A DNA stretch of 64,000 nucleotides. Source: Rariglobus hedericola. Its GTDB lineage: Bacteria > Verrucomicrobiota > Verrucomicrobiia > Opitutales > Opitutaceae. Location of the stretch: the NCBI RefSeq assembly GCF_007559335.1, contig NZ_VMBG01000001.1:248001-312000 (forward strand). Direction: 5' to 3'. The translations under genes were made by a program, and so were the position numbers. Shown here piece by piece: positions 1-8,139 of the stretch. The notes below the pieces were generated by a model that did no database searches, was not told where the DNA came from, and saw only the letters and a program-made list of their open reading frames with translations. How positions within the stretch are numbered: the first letter of the stretch is position 1; each line of letters starts with the position of its first letter.

Positions 1-164
1 CTTCTTTTGCCGCCGTCGCGCTCGTTCGCGCCGAGGCCAAGTCCGAGGAGAAGAAGACGGAAAAGGCCTGCTGCGTCGAAAAGAAGAGCTGCTGCGCCGC
101 TGAGAAAGCCTGCTGCGAGGGCCATGAAAAGAAGGACGAGAAGAAAGAAGAGAAGAAGTCCTGA
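1..164 (+). CDS. Secreted Cys-pair/Lys-rich small protein (C-terminal part)
   Basis: The reading frame is open from the window edge (codons from base 3) to a TGA at 162-164, so the N-terminus is missing. The visible part starts with SFAAVALVRAEA, which looks like the end of a signal peptide with an AxA cleavage site. It continues as a low-complexity tail rich in Lys and Glu with three Cys-Cys pairs (KACC, KSCC, KACC) and ends in an acidic/basic KKDEKKEEKKS. I do not recognise a named family. The paired cysteines suggest metal or thiol chemistry in the periplasm, which is inference. A strong terminator follows 30 bases later, so this is the last gene of its unit. Confidence 0.6.
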   Translation, partial: SFAAVALVRAEAKSEEKKTEKACCVEKKSCCAAEKACCEGHEKKDEKKEEKKS

Positions 165-191
165 GCCGCGTCATCCGTTGCTCTTTAACAT

Positions 192-225
192 AAAAAAAGC
201 CGGCCATCATAGGCCGGCTTTTTTG
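192..225. terminator. Bidirectional intrinsic terminator
   Basis: A perfect stem AAGCCGGCC/GGCCGGCTT with an ATCATA loop is flanked by an A-run on the left and a T-run on the right. It can therefore end transcription of both the Cys-pair gene (plus) and the sugar isomerase (minus), which converge here. Confidence 0.9.
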
Positions 226-238
226 TGTTCGTCAGTTC

Positions 239-1057
239 TCACCACCAACGATGACTGGCGGCGGAGGTGAGCGCGTCTTCAAGCGGCTCAATCTTCGGGT
301 GCCAGTGGCGTTCCCATTCAAGGCTGACCGTGCTGGCATAGCCGTCCTGCTCCAGAATGGTGCGCAAACTCGCCATGGGGAAATCGCCCGTTCCGGGAAG
401 GGCGTAGGTGTAGGCGTTGTTGCCGGAAGGAACCGGAATGCTGTCTTTGACGTGGATGTGAACCACGCTGGAGCTAATCTCCTTCCATGTATCCACGGGC
501 GATTCGCCGCCGAGTTTCCAAGTGTGGTGGGCATCCCAGAGCAAGGAGGTTCCAGTGGGTGCCTGAGCGAGGAAACGGCGGATCGCGGGTGTAGTAATGA
601 GCGCGTCGTGGGTCTCGATCATGAAGTCGGTCCGCCAGCCGTTTTCACGGCGGAGGCCGTTCCACCAGGCGAGCGTTTCGAGGGCTTGGGCGAGGTCGGC
701 CTCGGTGAGACCGGCTTTGCTGCCGCCGTCGAAAATGCGCAGGCGGGGGATGCCAAGGGCTTCGGCCCACGGTATGAATTGGAGGAATGCATCGCGGTCG
801 GCCGACGTGTTGCCGATGAGGCGGAGGGACGTATCCAGTGCGACGATACGAATGGGCGACTGACGGGCGTGGGCGGCGAAGGCTTCGGGCGTGCCGTAGG
901 TTTTGGCGAGCCAGGCGGGCACGTCGAGCGAACCGCCGAGTCCGCGCAGTTCGACGGCGTTGAGTTGGTGGCGTGTAGCGAGGGCGAGGGTTTCATCGAG
1001 CGTGAGCTCGACGGCACCGAGGGAGGAGAAGGCGCGGGCGTAGGGACGGGTGGACAT
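239..1057 (-). CDS. Sugar phosphate isomerase/epimerase family protein (TIM barrel)
   Basis: This 272-residue protein has the xylose-isomerase-like/AP endonuclease 2 TIM-barrel pattern. The likely metal ligands fall in the usual order: Glu in FMIETHD, Asp in LLWDAHH, His in VHIHVKD and Glu in VSLEWER. Family members isomerise or epimerise sugars or polyols, and the substrate cannot be read from sequence. The start MSTRPYARAF was chosen because the longer frame runs through a terminator hairpin and into the upstream gene. It lies downstream of the GH1 beta-glucosidase on the same strand, which fits sugar catabolism, but a hairpin separates the two. No signal peptide, so cytoplasmic. Confidence 0.8.
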   Translation of the reverse strand: MSTRPYARAFSSLGAVELTLDETLALATRHQLNAVELRGLGGSLDVPAWLAKTYGTPEAFAAHARQSPIRIVALDTSLRLIGNTSADRDAFLQFIPWAEALGIPRLRIFDGGSKAGLTEADLAQALETLAWWNGLRRENGWRTDFMIETHDALITTPAIRRFLAQAPTGTSLLWDAHHTWKLGGESPVDTWKEISSSVVHIHVKDSIPVPSGNNAYTYALPGTGDFPMASLRTILEQDGYASTVSLEWERHWHPKIEPLEDALTSAASHRWW

Positions 1058-1060
1058 GCG

Positions 1061-1093
1061 GAAACGAAAAGCCCCGGGCATGAGCCCGGGGCT
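1061..1093 (-). terminator. Hairpin/terminator between GH1 gene and sugar isomerase
   Basis: On the minus strand AGCCCCGGGC and GCCCGGGGCT form a perfect 10-bp stem with a TCAT loop, followed by TTTTCGTTT. It follows the GH1 gene and ends only about 13 bases before the isomerase ATG, so it could also act as a leader hairpin for that gene. Confidence 0.7.
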
Positions 1094-1113
1094 GTGAGGG
1101 TTACGATTGCGGA

Positions 1114-2475
1114 TTAAACGAGGCGGTTTTCGGCGATGACCTTCGCATACCATTTGGCGGAGGTCTTGGGGGTGCGCTTCTGCGTCTTGAAGTCGCAGTG
1201 GACGATGCCGAAGCGACGGGTGTAGCCGTCCTGCCACTCGTAATTGTCCATGAAGGACCAGAGGAAGTAGCCCTTGACCGGCACGCCGTCGGCGATGGCG
1301 CGGTGGAGTTCGTGGAGGTAGTTGCGAACGAGATCGCGGCGGTGGAGATCGTGGACCTCGCCGCTTTCAGTGAGCGTCTCGACATCGTAACCGCAGCCGT
1401 TCTCAGTGATGTAGATTGCGGGGACCTTGTAGATCTCGGCGGGGAGGCGGGTGCCCCAGTAGAGGACCTGCGGCATGATGTTGAGCCACGGGCAGCTGCT
1501 GCGGGGGAAGTCGGCGGGGAGGGGGAGTTCCTCGTAGCGCTTGCCCTTGGCGGCGCGGACGAAGGCGCCGGTGTAGATGTTGAGGCCGAGGAAATCGGTA
1601 GGGAGGCTGATGAGGCCGAGGTCGCCTTTCTGGACGTCGGGCATATCGGCGCCCATGCGCTTCTTGTGGTCGGCGGAGTAACGGCCGGTATAAATCGGCT
1701 CAAGGATGCGGGAGTTCTTCTCGATGAACCAGGCGCGGGCGGCGGCGATGTCGGCAGGCGTCTCGGTGACGGGAATGGGAACGGCGGAGTTGTCGGTGAT
1801 GCCGACGCGGGCGCCCTTGCCGCCGAAGTTGCGGACGGCCTTCACGGCGTGGCCGTGGCAGAGGAGGGCGTGATGGTAAGTCTGGTTGACGACCTTCTCG
1901 CTTTCTTTGCGACCGGGGGCCTTGTCGCCGACCTTGGAGTAGCCGAGGAGGGTGAAGCAGACGATCTCGTTGAGCGTGATCCAGTTTTTGACGCGGTCGC
2001 TGAGGGCTTTGACGACGGTCTCGGCATAGACGGCGAAGGCATCGGCGGTGGCGCGATTGGTCCAGCCGCCGCGATCTTCGAGGGATTGCGGGAGATCCCA
2101 GTGGAACAGCGTGACCCACGGGGTGATGCCGTGCTTGAGGCAGGAGTTGATGAGTTTGTTGTAGAACTCGAGGCCCTTGGGGTTGATTTCGCCGTCGCCG
2201 TTCGGGTAGATGCGCGGCCAGGAAACCGAGAGACGGTAGTTCTTGATGCCGAGCTTGCGCATGAGCGCGAAGTCCTGCGGGTAGCGGTGGTAGTGGTCGT
2301 TGGCGACATCGAGCGTGTCACCGTTGAGGACCTTGCCCGGGATGCGGGCGAAGCGGTCCCAGATGGACTCGCCTTTGCCGTCCTCGAAGGCGGCGCCTTC
2401 GATCTGGGCGGCGGCGGTGGCGACGCCCCAGACGAAATTCTTAGGGAAAGTGAGAGGTTTTGGTTTGATGGGCAT
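1114..2475 (-). CDS. GH1 family beta-glucosidase
   Basis: This 453-residue protein is a full-length glycoside hydrolase family 1 enzyme. The N-terminus has the family signature FPKNFVWGVATAAAQIEGA. The acid/base Glu lies in WITLNE (about residue 170) and the nucleophile in YITENG (about residue 358). The C-terminal GYFLWSFMDNYEWQDGY block forms the aglycone side of the site. GH1 enzymes hydrolyse beta-linked glucosides or galactosides by a retaining mechanism. There is no signal peptide, so it probably acts on imported oligosaccharides in the cytoplasm. It follows dxs by 51 bases on the same strand and may be cotranscribed. Exact substrate is not predictable. Confidence 0.93.
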   Translation of the reverse strand: MPIKPKPLTFPKNFVWGVATAAAQIEGAAFEDGKGESIWDRFARIPGKVLNGDTLDVANDHYHRYPQDFALMRKLGIKNYRLSVSWPRIYPNGDGEINPKGLEFYNKLINSCLKHGITPWVTLFHWDLPQSLEDRGGWTNRATADAFAVYAETVVKALSDRVKNWITLNEIVCFTLLGYSKVGDKAPGRKESEKVVNQTYHHALLCHGHAVKAVRNFGGKGARVGITDNSAVPIPVTETPADIAAARAWFIEKNSRILEPIYTGRYSADHKKRMGADMPDVQKGDLGLISLPTDFLGLNIYTGAFVRAAKGKRYEELPLPADFPRSSCPWLNIMPQVLYWGTRLPAEIYKVPAIYITENGCGYDVETLTESGEVHDLHRRDLVRNYLHELHRAIADGVPVKGYFLWSFMDNYEWQDGYTRRFGIVHCDFKTQKRTPKTSAKWYAKVIAENRLV

Positions 2476-2526
2476 GGTCAGGGAAAAGTTGAGGGTTGGT
2501 GATGAAAGTTAAAGTGGACGGGGCGG

Positions 2527-4491
2527 TCAGGCGTTGGCCTCGACACGGGCTGCGTGGCGGTTGCGCCAGCGGTCGGCGACACGCTGGTGGATGGCGTCGG
2601 GCGAAAGTCCGTGGGCGGCGCGCAGGATGTTCTGGCTGCTGCCGTGTTCGACGAACGTATCCGGCCATCCGATACGTTCGACGGCGGCGGGGCAGTCGGC
2701 TTCCTGCAGCGCCTCGAGGGCGGCGCTGCCAAACCCGCCGGCGAGCACGTGATCCTCCATCGTGACGATGAGCGGGATGCAGGCGGCCTGGCTGAGCAGC
2801 AGTGTGCGGTCGAGGGGCTTGATAAAACGGGCGTTCACAACGCCGACAGAAATATTTTCGGTAGCTTCGAGACGTGCGGCGAGGGCGAGGGCATCCTGCA
2901 CCATGGAGCCAAGCGCCCAGATCATGATGTTGGAACCCTGCTTTAAGACCTCGGCCTGTCCGATTGGAAGCGTGGCGGGGCTTTCCTTGATCTTAACGCC
3001 GAGCCCAGCTCCTCGGGGGTAGCGGATGAAACCGGGGCCGGGGAGCTGGAGACTGGTGTGCATCATGTCCACGAGCTCGTCCTCGTCCTTGGGCTGCATG
3101 ATCGTGGCATTCGGGACCGGGCGCAGGTAGGCGAGGTCAAAGAGGCCGTGGTGCGTGGGGCCGTCGTTGGGCGAGAGGCCGGCGCGATCCATGACGAACG
3201 TCACCGGCAGGTTTTGCAGGGCAACATCGTGGATGATGGGATCGTAACCGCGCTGGAGAAACGTGGAGTAGATGGCGACGACGGGCCTGATGCCCTTGGT
3301 GGCGAGACCGGCGGCGAAGATCACGGCGTGTTCCTCGGCGATGCCGACATCGAAGAACTGTTTCGGGCACTCGGCCGCGAGGTGCGACAAACCCGTGCCG
3401 CTCGGCATGGCGCCGGTGATGCCGACGATGGCGGGATTGGCCTTCGCGAACCGAACCATGGCCTTGCCCATGACGTCCTGGTAATTGGGGGCGGGCGGAG
3501 CGATGGGAGCGACGGCGGGTTTCAGGCTCTCGCCGGTGAGCGGATCGTAGGGACTCGCGCCGTGGAATTTTTCCGGATGGGCGATGGCGGCGTCGAGGCC
3601 TTTGCCCTTTTTGGTGATGACGTGAAGAATGACGGGCGTGTCGCAGTTTTTGGCGAACTCGAGGTTCTTCACGAGTTCTTCGAGGTTATGCCCGTCGATG
3701 GGACCGAGGTAACGCAGGCCGAATTTTTCGAAGAGCGAGGACTCGACAAAGAAGTCCTTGGTCTCGCGTTTCCACTTTACCCAGAGACGGTGCATGTCCT
3801 GTCCGCCAGGAAGGCCGGTGAAGAACTTTTCGAGGTCGTGGTGGACTTTGTTATAAGTGGAGTTGGTGGAAAGCCGGTTCAGGTATTTCGAAAGGGCTCC
3901 GACGTTTTTGGCGATGGACCACTCGTTGTCGTTGAGGATGACGACCAGGCGCTTGGTGGAACTGACGACGTTGTTCAGTGCTTCGAGCGTGATGCCGCAG
4001 GTGAAGGCGGCGTCTCCGCAGAGGGCGACCACGTGTTCGTTCGTGCCGCGCAGGTCGCGGGCGGTGGCCATGCCCAAGGCCGCGGAGAGGGCGGTGCCGG
4101 CGTGTCCGGCGCCGAAAGAATCGTGGGTGCTCTCGGCGCGATACAGGAAACCGCTGGCGCCGCCGGTCTGACGGAGTTTGCGGAAAAATTCACCGCCACG
4201 GCCGGTGAGGAGTTTGTGCACGTAACCCTGATGCGAGACGTCGAAGACGAACTGGTCATCGGGGGTGGTGAACACACGGTGAAGGGCGAGGGTGAGCTCG
4301 ACGACGCCGAGGTTGGGGCCGACATGGCCACCGTTGCTCGCGGTGACAGCGATGATCTCGTTGCGAATTTCGCGGGCGAGCTGCGGCAGTTGATCCGCTG
4401 CCAAGGCCTTGACGTCTGCTGGCCCGCGGATGCCATCAAGCAGACGTGGCGAGGAAAAAGAAGGGGCCGAAGTGCCGGCAGATGTGTTCAT
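2527..4491 (-). CDS. dxs: 1-deoxy-D-xylulose-5-phosphate synthase
   Basis: A 654-residue thiamine-diphosphate enzyme that would condense pyruvate and glyceraldehyde 3-phosphate to DXP, the first step of the MEP isoprenoid pathway and a source for thiamine and pyridoxal. Recognisable blocks are HQGYVHKLLTGR, YLGPIDGHNLEEL and DRAGLSPNDGPTHHG. The ThDP motif, normally GDG near residue 160, reads GDAAFTCG here, followed by LNDNEWSI. The usual GHSSTSISAGLG reads GHAGTALSAALG. Length and all other blocks fit DXS, so this is probably a divergent but functional member. It sits 50 bases after xseB, a classic dxs neighbour. A relative with altered activity cannot be excluded. Confidence 0.85.
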   Translation of the reverse strand: MNTSAGTSAPSFSSPRLLDGIRGPADVKALAADQLPQLAREIRNEIIAVTASNGGHVGPNLGVVELTLALHRVFTTPDDQFVFDVSHQGYVHKLLTGRGGEFFRKLRQTGGASGFLYRAESTHDSFGAGHAGTALSAALGMATARDLRGTNEHVVALCGDAAFTCGITLEALNNVVSSTKRLVVILNDNEWSIAKNVGALSKYLNRLSTNSTYNKVHHDLEKFFTGLPGGQDMHRLWVKWKRETKDFFVESSLFEKFGLRYLGPIDGHNLEELVKNLEFAKNCDTPVILHVITKKGKGLDAAIAHPEKFHGASPYDPLTGESLKPAVAPIAPPAPNYQDVMGKAMVRFAKANPAIVGITGAMPSGTGLSHLAAECPKQFFDVGIAEEHAVIFAAGLATKGIRPVVAIYSTFLQRGYDPIIHDVALQNLPVTFVMDRAGLSPNDGPTHHGLFDLAYLRPVPNATIMQPKDEDELVDMMHTSLQLPGPGFIRYPRGAGLGVKIKESPATLPIGQAEVLKQGSNIMIWALGSMVQDALALAARLEATENISVGVVNARFIKPLDRTLLLSQAACIPLIVTMEDHVLAGGFGSAALEALQEADCPAAVERIGWPDTFVEHGSSQNILRAAHGLSPDAIHQRVADRWRNRHAARVEANA

Positions 4492-4541
4492 TAACGAAAT
4501 TCGAAGGGATGGGCGCGGACAGCGGGCAGTGAAGAATCGCT

Positions 4542-4790
4542 TCAGGCGTCGCGGGTGGTGTCAAAGGGCGTCAGGACAACCGGGCCGTTTTTTTGTTTTT
4601 TAAGCTGTTCTATCTTGAGCTCGGCTTCTTTGAGACGGGCCTCGCAGGTTTTGAGCAGGGTGTTGCCCTCTTCGAACTTGGCGAGCAACTCGGCCAGCGG
4701 GACGTCGCCGGATTCCATCGATTCAACGATCGTTTCAAGGCGTGCGAGGGCGTCCTCGAAGGAAGGCGGTTGCTTGGTTTTGTCGGCCAC
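4542..4790 (-). CDS. xseB: Exodeoxyribonuclease VII small subunit
   Basis: This 82-residue protein has the XseB pattern: SFEDALARLETIVESMESGDVPL followed by a helix with LLAKFEEGNTLLKTCEARLKEAELKIEQL. XseB binds the large subunit XseA to make exonuclease VII, which trims single-stranded DNA. The xseA gene is not in the window. xseB is first in a minus-strand run with dxs, a linkage found in many bacteria. The promoter should lie in the 155-base divergent region 4791-4945 shared with the M48 protease gene, where I see no clear consensus boxes. Confidence 0.93.
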   Translation of the reverse strand: MADKTKQPPSFEDALARLETIVESMESGDVPLAELLAKFEEGNTLLKTCEARLKEAELKIEQLKKQKNGPVVLTPFDTTRDA

Positions 4791-4945
4791 AGCTGGTTAA
4801 CGTTGCGGGCGGAGAAGGGCTTTTCAACCAAACTTTAGGCGGACGGGGTGCAGACGGTTTTCAGGTTTGAGAAGACAGGGTCAGGCTTGGCTGCCGGCTT
4901 AAAATTGAGAGTTGGCGTTGACGGGGAAACAGATGGAGTCGGCGC

Positions 4946-6184
4946 ATGGTTTTTACAGTCGTGGTCGGGTTGGTGGTTGCCAAGTTGCTGGCTGAATTGG
5001 TCTTGGCGGCTTTAAATCGCGCGGAAGTGCGCCGTCATGCCTCGCAGGCTCCGGCCGCCGTGGCCGCGATCATGGATGAGGAGACTTACCGGAAATCCGT
5101 GGATTACACGCTGGCGAAGAACCGCTTCGGAGTCTGGTCGATGATTTTTGACACGGGGGTGCTACTGCTGGCGTTGTCGAGCCAAGTGCTGCCGATGCTT
5201 TTCGGAAGCGTGGGAGCGTGGTCGCCAGTGGGTAAGTGGGATGACGCGTTGTTTATTCTTTTTGTGGGTGTGCTGCTGAGCATCCCGAGTCTGCCGTTTG
5301 AGTGGTGGGGGCAATTCAGGCTCGAAGGGCGTTTCGGCTTCAATAAATCCACGCCCGGGTTGTGGATCGCGGACAAGTTCAAGGGCCTGGCGCTGATGTT
5401 CGTCATCGGGTTTCCGCTGCTCTGGGCGTTGCTCTCGTTGGTCGGCTGGGTCGGTAATGCGTGGTGGTTCTGGGGCTTCGGGCTGATCTTCGTGTTCCAG
5501 CTCCTGATGATGGTGCTCTACCCGAAGTTGATCATGCCGCTGTTCAACAAGCTCACGCCGCTGCCCGAGGGCGAGCTGCGCACACGCTTGATGTCTTTGG
5601 CGGATCGCACGGGTTTCAAGGCGGCGACCATCGAGGTGATGGATGGCAGCAAACGCTCGGGGCACTCGAATGCGTTTTTTACGGGCTTCGGACGCTTTCG
5701 CCGTATCGTGTTGTTCGATACGTTGATCGCGCAGCTCACGCCCGAGGAACTCGAGGCGGTGCTGGCGCATGAAGTCGGTCACTATCGTCGCGGGCATATT
5801 CCCAAGACGCTCGTGCTTTCAGCGGTAATCCAGCTGGGCGCATTCGCAGCCATCGCCTGGCTGGCGCGCAGCGACTGGTTCAACCCGGCGTTTCATTTTC
5901 CTGCGCGTGAACTGGCGCCGAGTTTCCTGCTCTTCGGCTTGTTGAGCGGAGCGGTGATGTTCTGGTTTTCGCCCCTCGGCAACATCCTGTCGCGAAAACA
6001 TGAATACGAAGCCGATGCCTTCGCCCGCGAAGCGATGGGCGGAAAAGAACCGCTGGTGGCGGCGCTGCGAAAGCTCTCCCAGAAGAACCTGAGCAACCTG
6101 ACGCCGCATCCGTGGTTCAGTGGATTCTACTACTCGCATCCAACTCTGGTGGAGCGCGAGGCGGCGATGGCCAAAACAAGCTGA
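4946..6184 (+). CDS. M48 family membrane metalloprotease (Ste24/CAAX protease-like)
   Basis: A 412-residue multi-pass membrane protein. The zinc site is HEVGH (about residues 275-279), followed by RRGH, with the third ligand in EYEADAFAREA (about 353). An N-terminal M48 membrane domain with several hydrophobic segments (about 65-85, 100-115, 148-190) precedes the catalytic part, as in CAAX prenyl protease 1 relatives. Bacterial members act in membrane protein quality control or peptide processing, with substrate unknown. A GGAG stands at a reasonable spacing before the ATG. Its TGA overlaps the ATG of the next gene (ATGA arrangement at 6182-6186), indicating translational coupling. Confidence 0.9.
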   Translation: MVFTVVVGLVVAKLLAELVLAALNRAEVRRHASQAPAAVAAIMDEETYRKSVDYTLAKNRFGVWSMIFDTGVLLLALSSQVLPMLFGSVGAWSPVGKWDDALFILFVGVLLSIPSLPFEWWGQFRLEGRFGFNKSTPGLWIADKFKGLALMFVIGFPLLWALLSLVGWVGNAWWFWGFGLIFVFQLLMMVLYPKLIMPLFNKLTPLPEGELRTRLMSLADRTGFKAATIEVMDGSKRSGHSNAFFTGFGRFRRIVLFDTLIAQLTPEELEAVLAHEVGHYRRGHIPKTLVLSAVIQLGAFAAIAWLARSDWFNPAFHFPARELAPSFLLFGLLSGAVMFWFSPLGNILSRKHEYEADAFAREAMGGKEPLVAALRKLSQKNLSNLTPHPWFSGFYYSHPTLVEREAAMAKTS

Positions 6185-7080
6185 TGAACGTCGCGGTCCT
6201 TCGCCTTTGCGGGGTATTGCTTTCGGGCTGGTTGCTCGCGAGTAGTTCGCAGGCGGAGCCGCTGACCGTCGCGACTTACAATATCGAGAATTACACGATC
6301 GCCGACCGGACTGTGGAGGGCGTGTATCGGAAGGAATATCCCAAGCCGGAGGCGGACAAAGCGGCGTTGCGGGCGGTCATCCGCCAGATGAATGCGGATG
6401 TGCTGGCGTTGCAGGAGATCGGTGGAGCGCCGTTTCTCGCGGAGTTGCAACGCGACTTGAAACATGAAGGCGTGGATTATCCGCATGCCGTCGTGTTGGA
6501 AGCGGAGGACAAAGATCGCATGATCGCGGTGCTGTCGAAGAGGCCACTGGTGCAAGTGGTGCGTCACCAAGATCTCGCGTTCAAATATCTGGGTGGCGTC
6601 ATGAAGGTCCGTCGCGGATTACTTGAAGTGCGCGTGGCTGACGACAAGGGCGAGGTCGCGGTCTTTGTGGTGCATTTGAAGAGCCGCTTTACGGAGCGAC
6701 CGGATGATCCGGGTGCGGCGCTGCAACGAGCGGGTGAAGCCGTTGCGGTGCGTGATCGGGTGCTGGCGGTGTTTCCCAAACCGGATACGGCGCGGTTTTT
6801 GATTGTCGGGGATTTTAACGACGGACGGACCGCGCGTCCGGTGCGGGCGATGTTGGAACGCGGCGAGACCCCGATCACGACCTGGCTGCCGGCGGCGGAT
6901 GAACGCGGCCATGTGTGGTCGCACTTTTTCCGGAAGGACGATTCTTATTCACGCGTGGATCACGTGCTGGTTTCAGCGGGTTTGCTGCCTCGGGTGCTCG
7001 GTGGAGCCGGACGGATTCAGGACTCGCCGGAAGTCGGGAAGGCGAGCGATCACCGTCCAGTCGTCGTCGTGTTGGAATAA
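6184..7080 (+). CDS. Secreted endonuclease/exonuclease/phosphatase family protein
   Basis: The 298-residue product begins with a signal peptide (MNVAVLRLCGVLLSGWLLASSSQA) and then shows the EEP fold order: VATYNIENYTI with Asn, ALQEIGG with the metal-binding Glu, VVHLKSR, IVGDFNDGR with Asp and Asn, and the closing ASDHRPVVV with Asp-His. The family contains DNases, sphingomyelinases and phosphatases that use Mg2+ or Ca2+. Export suggests scavenging of nucleic acid or phosphate, which is inference. The start at 6184 was chosen because it gives the signal peptide directly and overlaps the stop of the M48 gene. Confidence 0.85.
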   Translation: MNVAVLRLCGVLLSGWLLASSSQAEPLTVATYNIENYTIADRTVEGVYRKEYPKPEADKAALRAVIRQMNADVLALQEIGGAPFLAELQRDLKHEGVDYPHAVVLEAEDKDRMIAVLSKRPLVQVVRHQDLAFKYLGGVMKVRRGLLEVRVADDKGEVAVFVVHLKSRFTERPDDPGAALQRAGEAVAVRDRVLAVFPKPDTARFLIVGDFNDGRTARPVRAMLERGETPITTWLPAADERGHVWSHFFRKDDSYSRVDHVLVSAGLLPRVLGGAGRIQDSPEVGKASDHRPVVVVLE

Positions 7081-7114
7081 TTAAACGGTGATAATACCGG
7101 CTCGGGCACAGGCA

Positions 7115-7150
7115 CAAAAAAGACCGGCCCTTGAGAGGCCGGCCTTTTCT
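7115..7150. terminator. Bidirectional intrinsic terminator
   Basis: A near-perfect stem AGACCGGCC/GGCCGGCCT with one mismatch is flanked by an A-run at 7116-7121 and T-run at 7145-7148. It lies between the convergent EEP-family gene and lipoprotein gene. Confidence 0.85.
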
Positions 7151-7167
7151 GAAGAAGCGACGTGCGC

Positions 7168-8082
7168 TTACTTGACGGTTACGGGAACGGCGATTTCGCC
7201 TTCGCCGAAGCCCTTGAGGAAGAGGCTGCCGGAACCGGGCTTGCCGCCGGTGATGCTGACCGTGGCGCTGGTGGAGCCGGCGGGGACGACGACTTCGGGC
7301 ATGATCACGCTGTCGGGAGCGTCGGTGGTGACATCCAGGAGCAGGCCGCCGGTGGGGGCGGGCGTGGTCAGGGTGAAGGTGAGCTCCTGAACCTGGCCGC
7401 GGGTAAGGGCGAGCGAGGTGGGCGAAACTGTGAGGGCGGTGGAATCGACGCGGAAGGTGCCGACGGCGGAAGTGCCGTTGGCGCCGGCGATCTCGACCTT
7501 GTAGTTGCGACCGGACTCGACGGCGGGGACGAAGAAGCTGATCGAAGTGGGGGAGTCGTAAACGGTGCGGGCGGAGGTGCCGTCGAAGGTCACGGTGTCC
7601 TGAGCGGTGAAACCGCGGCCAAGGACGCTGATGCGGGCGCCGACGGGACCACGGTTGGTTTCCAGGGAGAGAACGTAGCGACCAACGATATTGCTGCGGA
7701 CGACGTCGGAGAACTCCTCTCGGGCGTTAACGACGCCCTGATGGACATACTTGTAGTTAATCAGGAAATAATAGGCGATTTCGGCGCGACCGGCGGGGAG
7801 TTGATACTCGAATTCATAGATGTCGCGGCCGAGGGCGCTCTTTTTCATGTCGAAGCTCTGGCCGTCGATGATGATGCGGACGAGCAGGCTGCCGGGGACG
7901 ACCTCGGGGGCATCGGGCTTTACGCGGGTGGAGATCGTGTAGATCTGCGAGGGGTTTTCCGCCAGCACGCTGGGCGTGAGATTGGTGATGGCGTGGTTGC
8001 AACCGGTCAGGGAAACGAGACCGACCAAGGCGCTAAGCGCGAGGAGAAGGGATTTGGCGCGAATAAAGCGGGTGTTTTGCAT
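7168..8082 (-). CDS. IPT/TIG-domain lipoprotein
   Basis: This 304-residue protein starts with a lipoprotein signal ending in the lipobox LTGC (start MQNTRFIRAKSLLL). A longer frame exists but would bury the signal. The middle contains an immunoglobulin-like IPT/TIG stretch (PVGARISVLGRGFTAQDTV, with VTFDGTSA and TSISFFVP). The C-terminus is a second beta-rich segment (TVSPTSLALTRGQVQELTF to the end). It is probably anchored to the outer membrane and may bind surface glycans or proteins; the role is unknown. It is transcribed divergently from hemW. Confidence 0.75.
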   Translation of the reverse strand: MQNTRFIRAKSLLLALSALVGLVSLTGCNHAITNLTPSVLAENPSQIYTISTRVKPDAPEVVPGSLLVRIIIDGQSFDMKKSALGRDIYEFEYQLPAGRAEIAYYFLINYKYVHQGVVNAREEFSDVVRSNIVGRYVLSLETNRGPVGARISVLGRGFTAQDTVTFDGTSARTVYDSPTSISFFVPAVESGRNYKVEIAGANGTSAVGTFRVDSTALTVSPTSLALTRGQVQELTFTLTTPAPTGGLLLDVTTDAPDSVIMPEVVVPAGSTSATVSITGGKPGSGSLFLKGFGEGEIAVPVTVK

Positions 8083-8139
8083 TGGGATTTTCTGATTTAA
8101 AAGTCCGTGGATACGCAACAGAAACGCCTGATCTTGGCA

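Noticed and set aside
3058-4494. Open frame of about 480 codons antisense to dxs
   Set aside because: Same GC-driven shadow effect. The dxs frame carries all family motifs.
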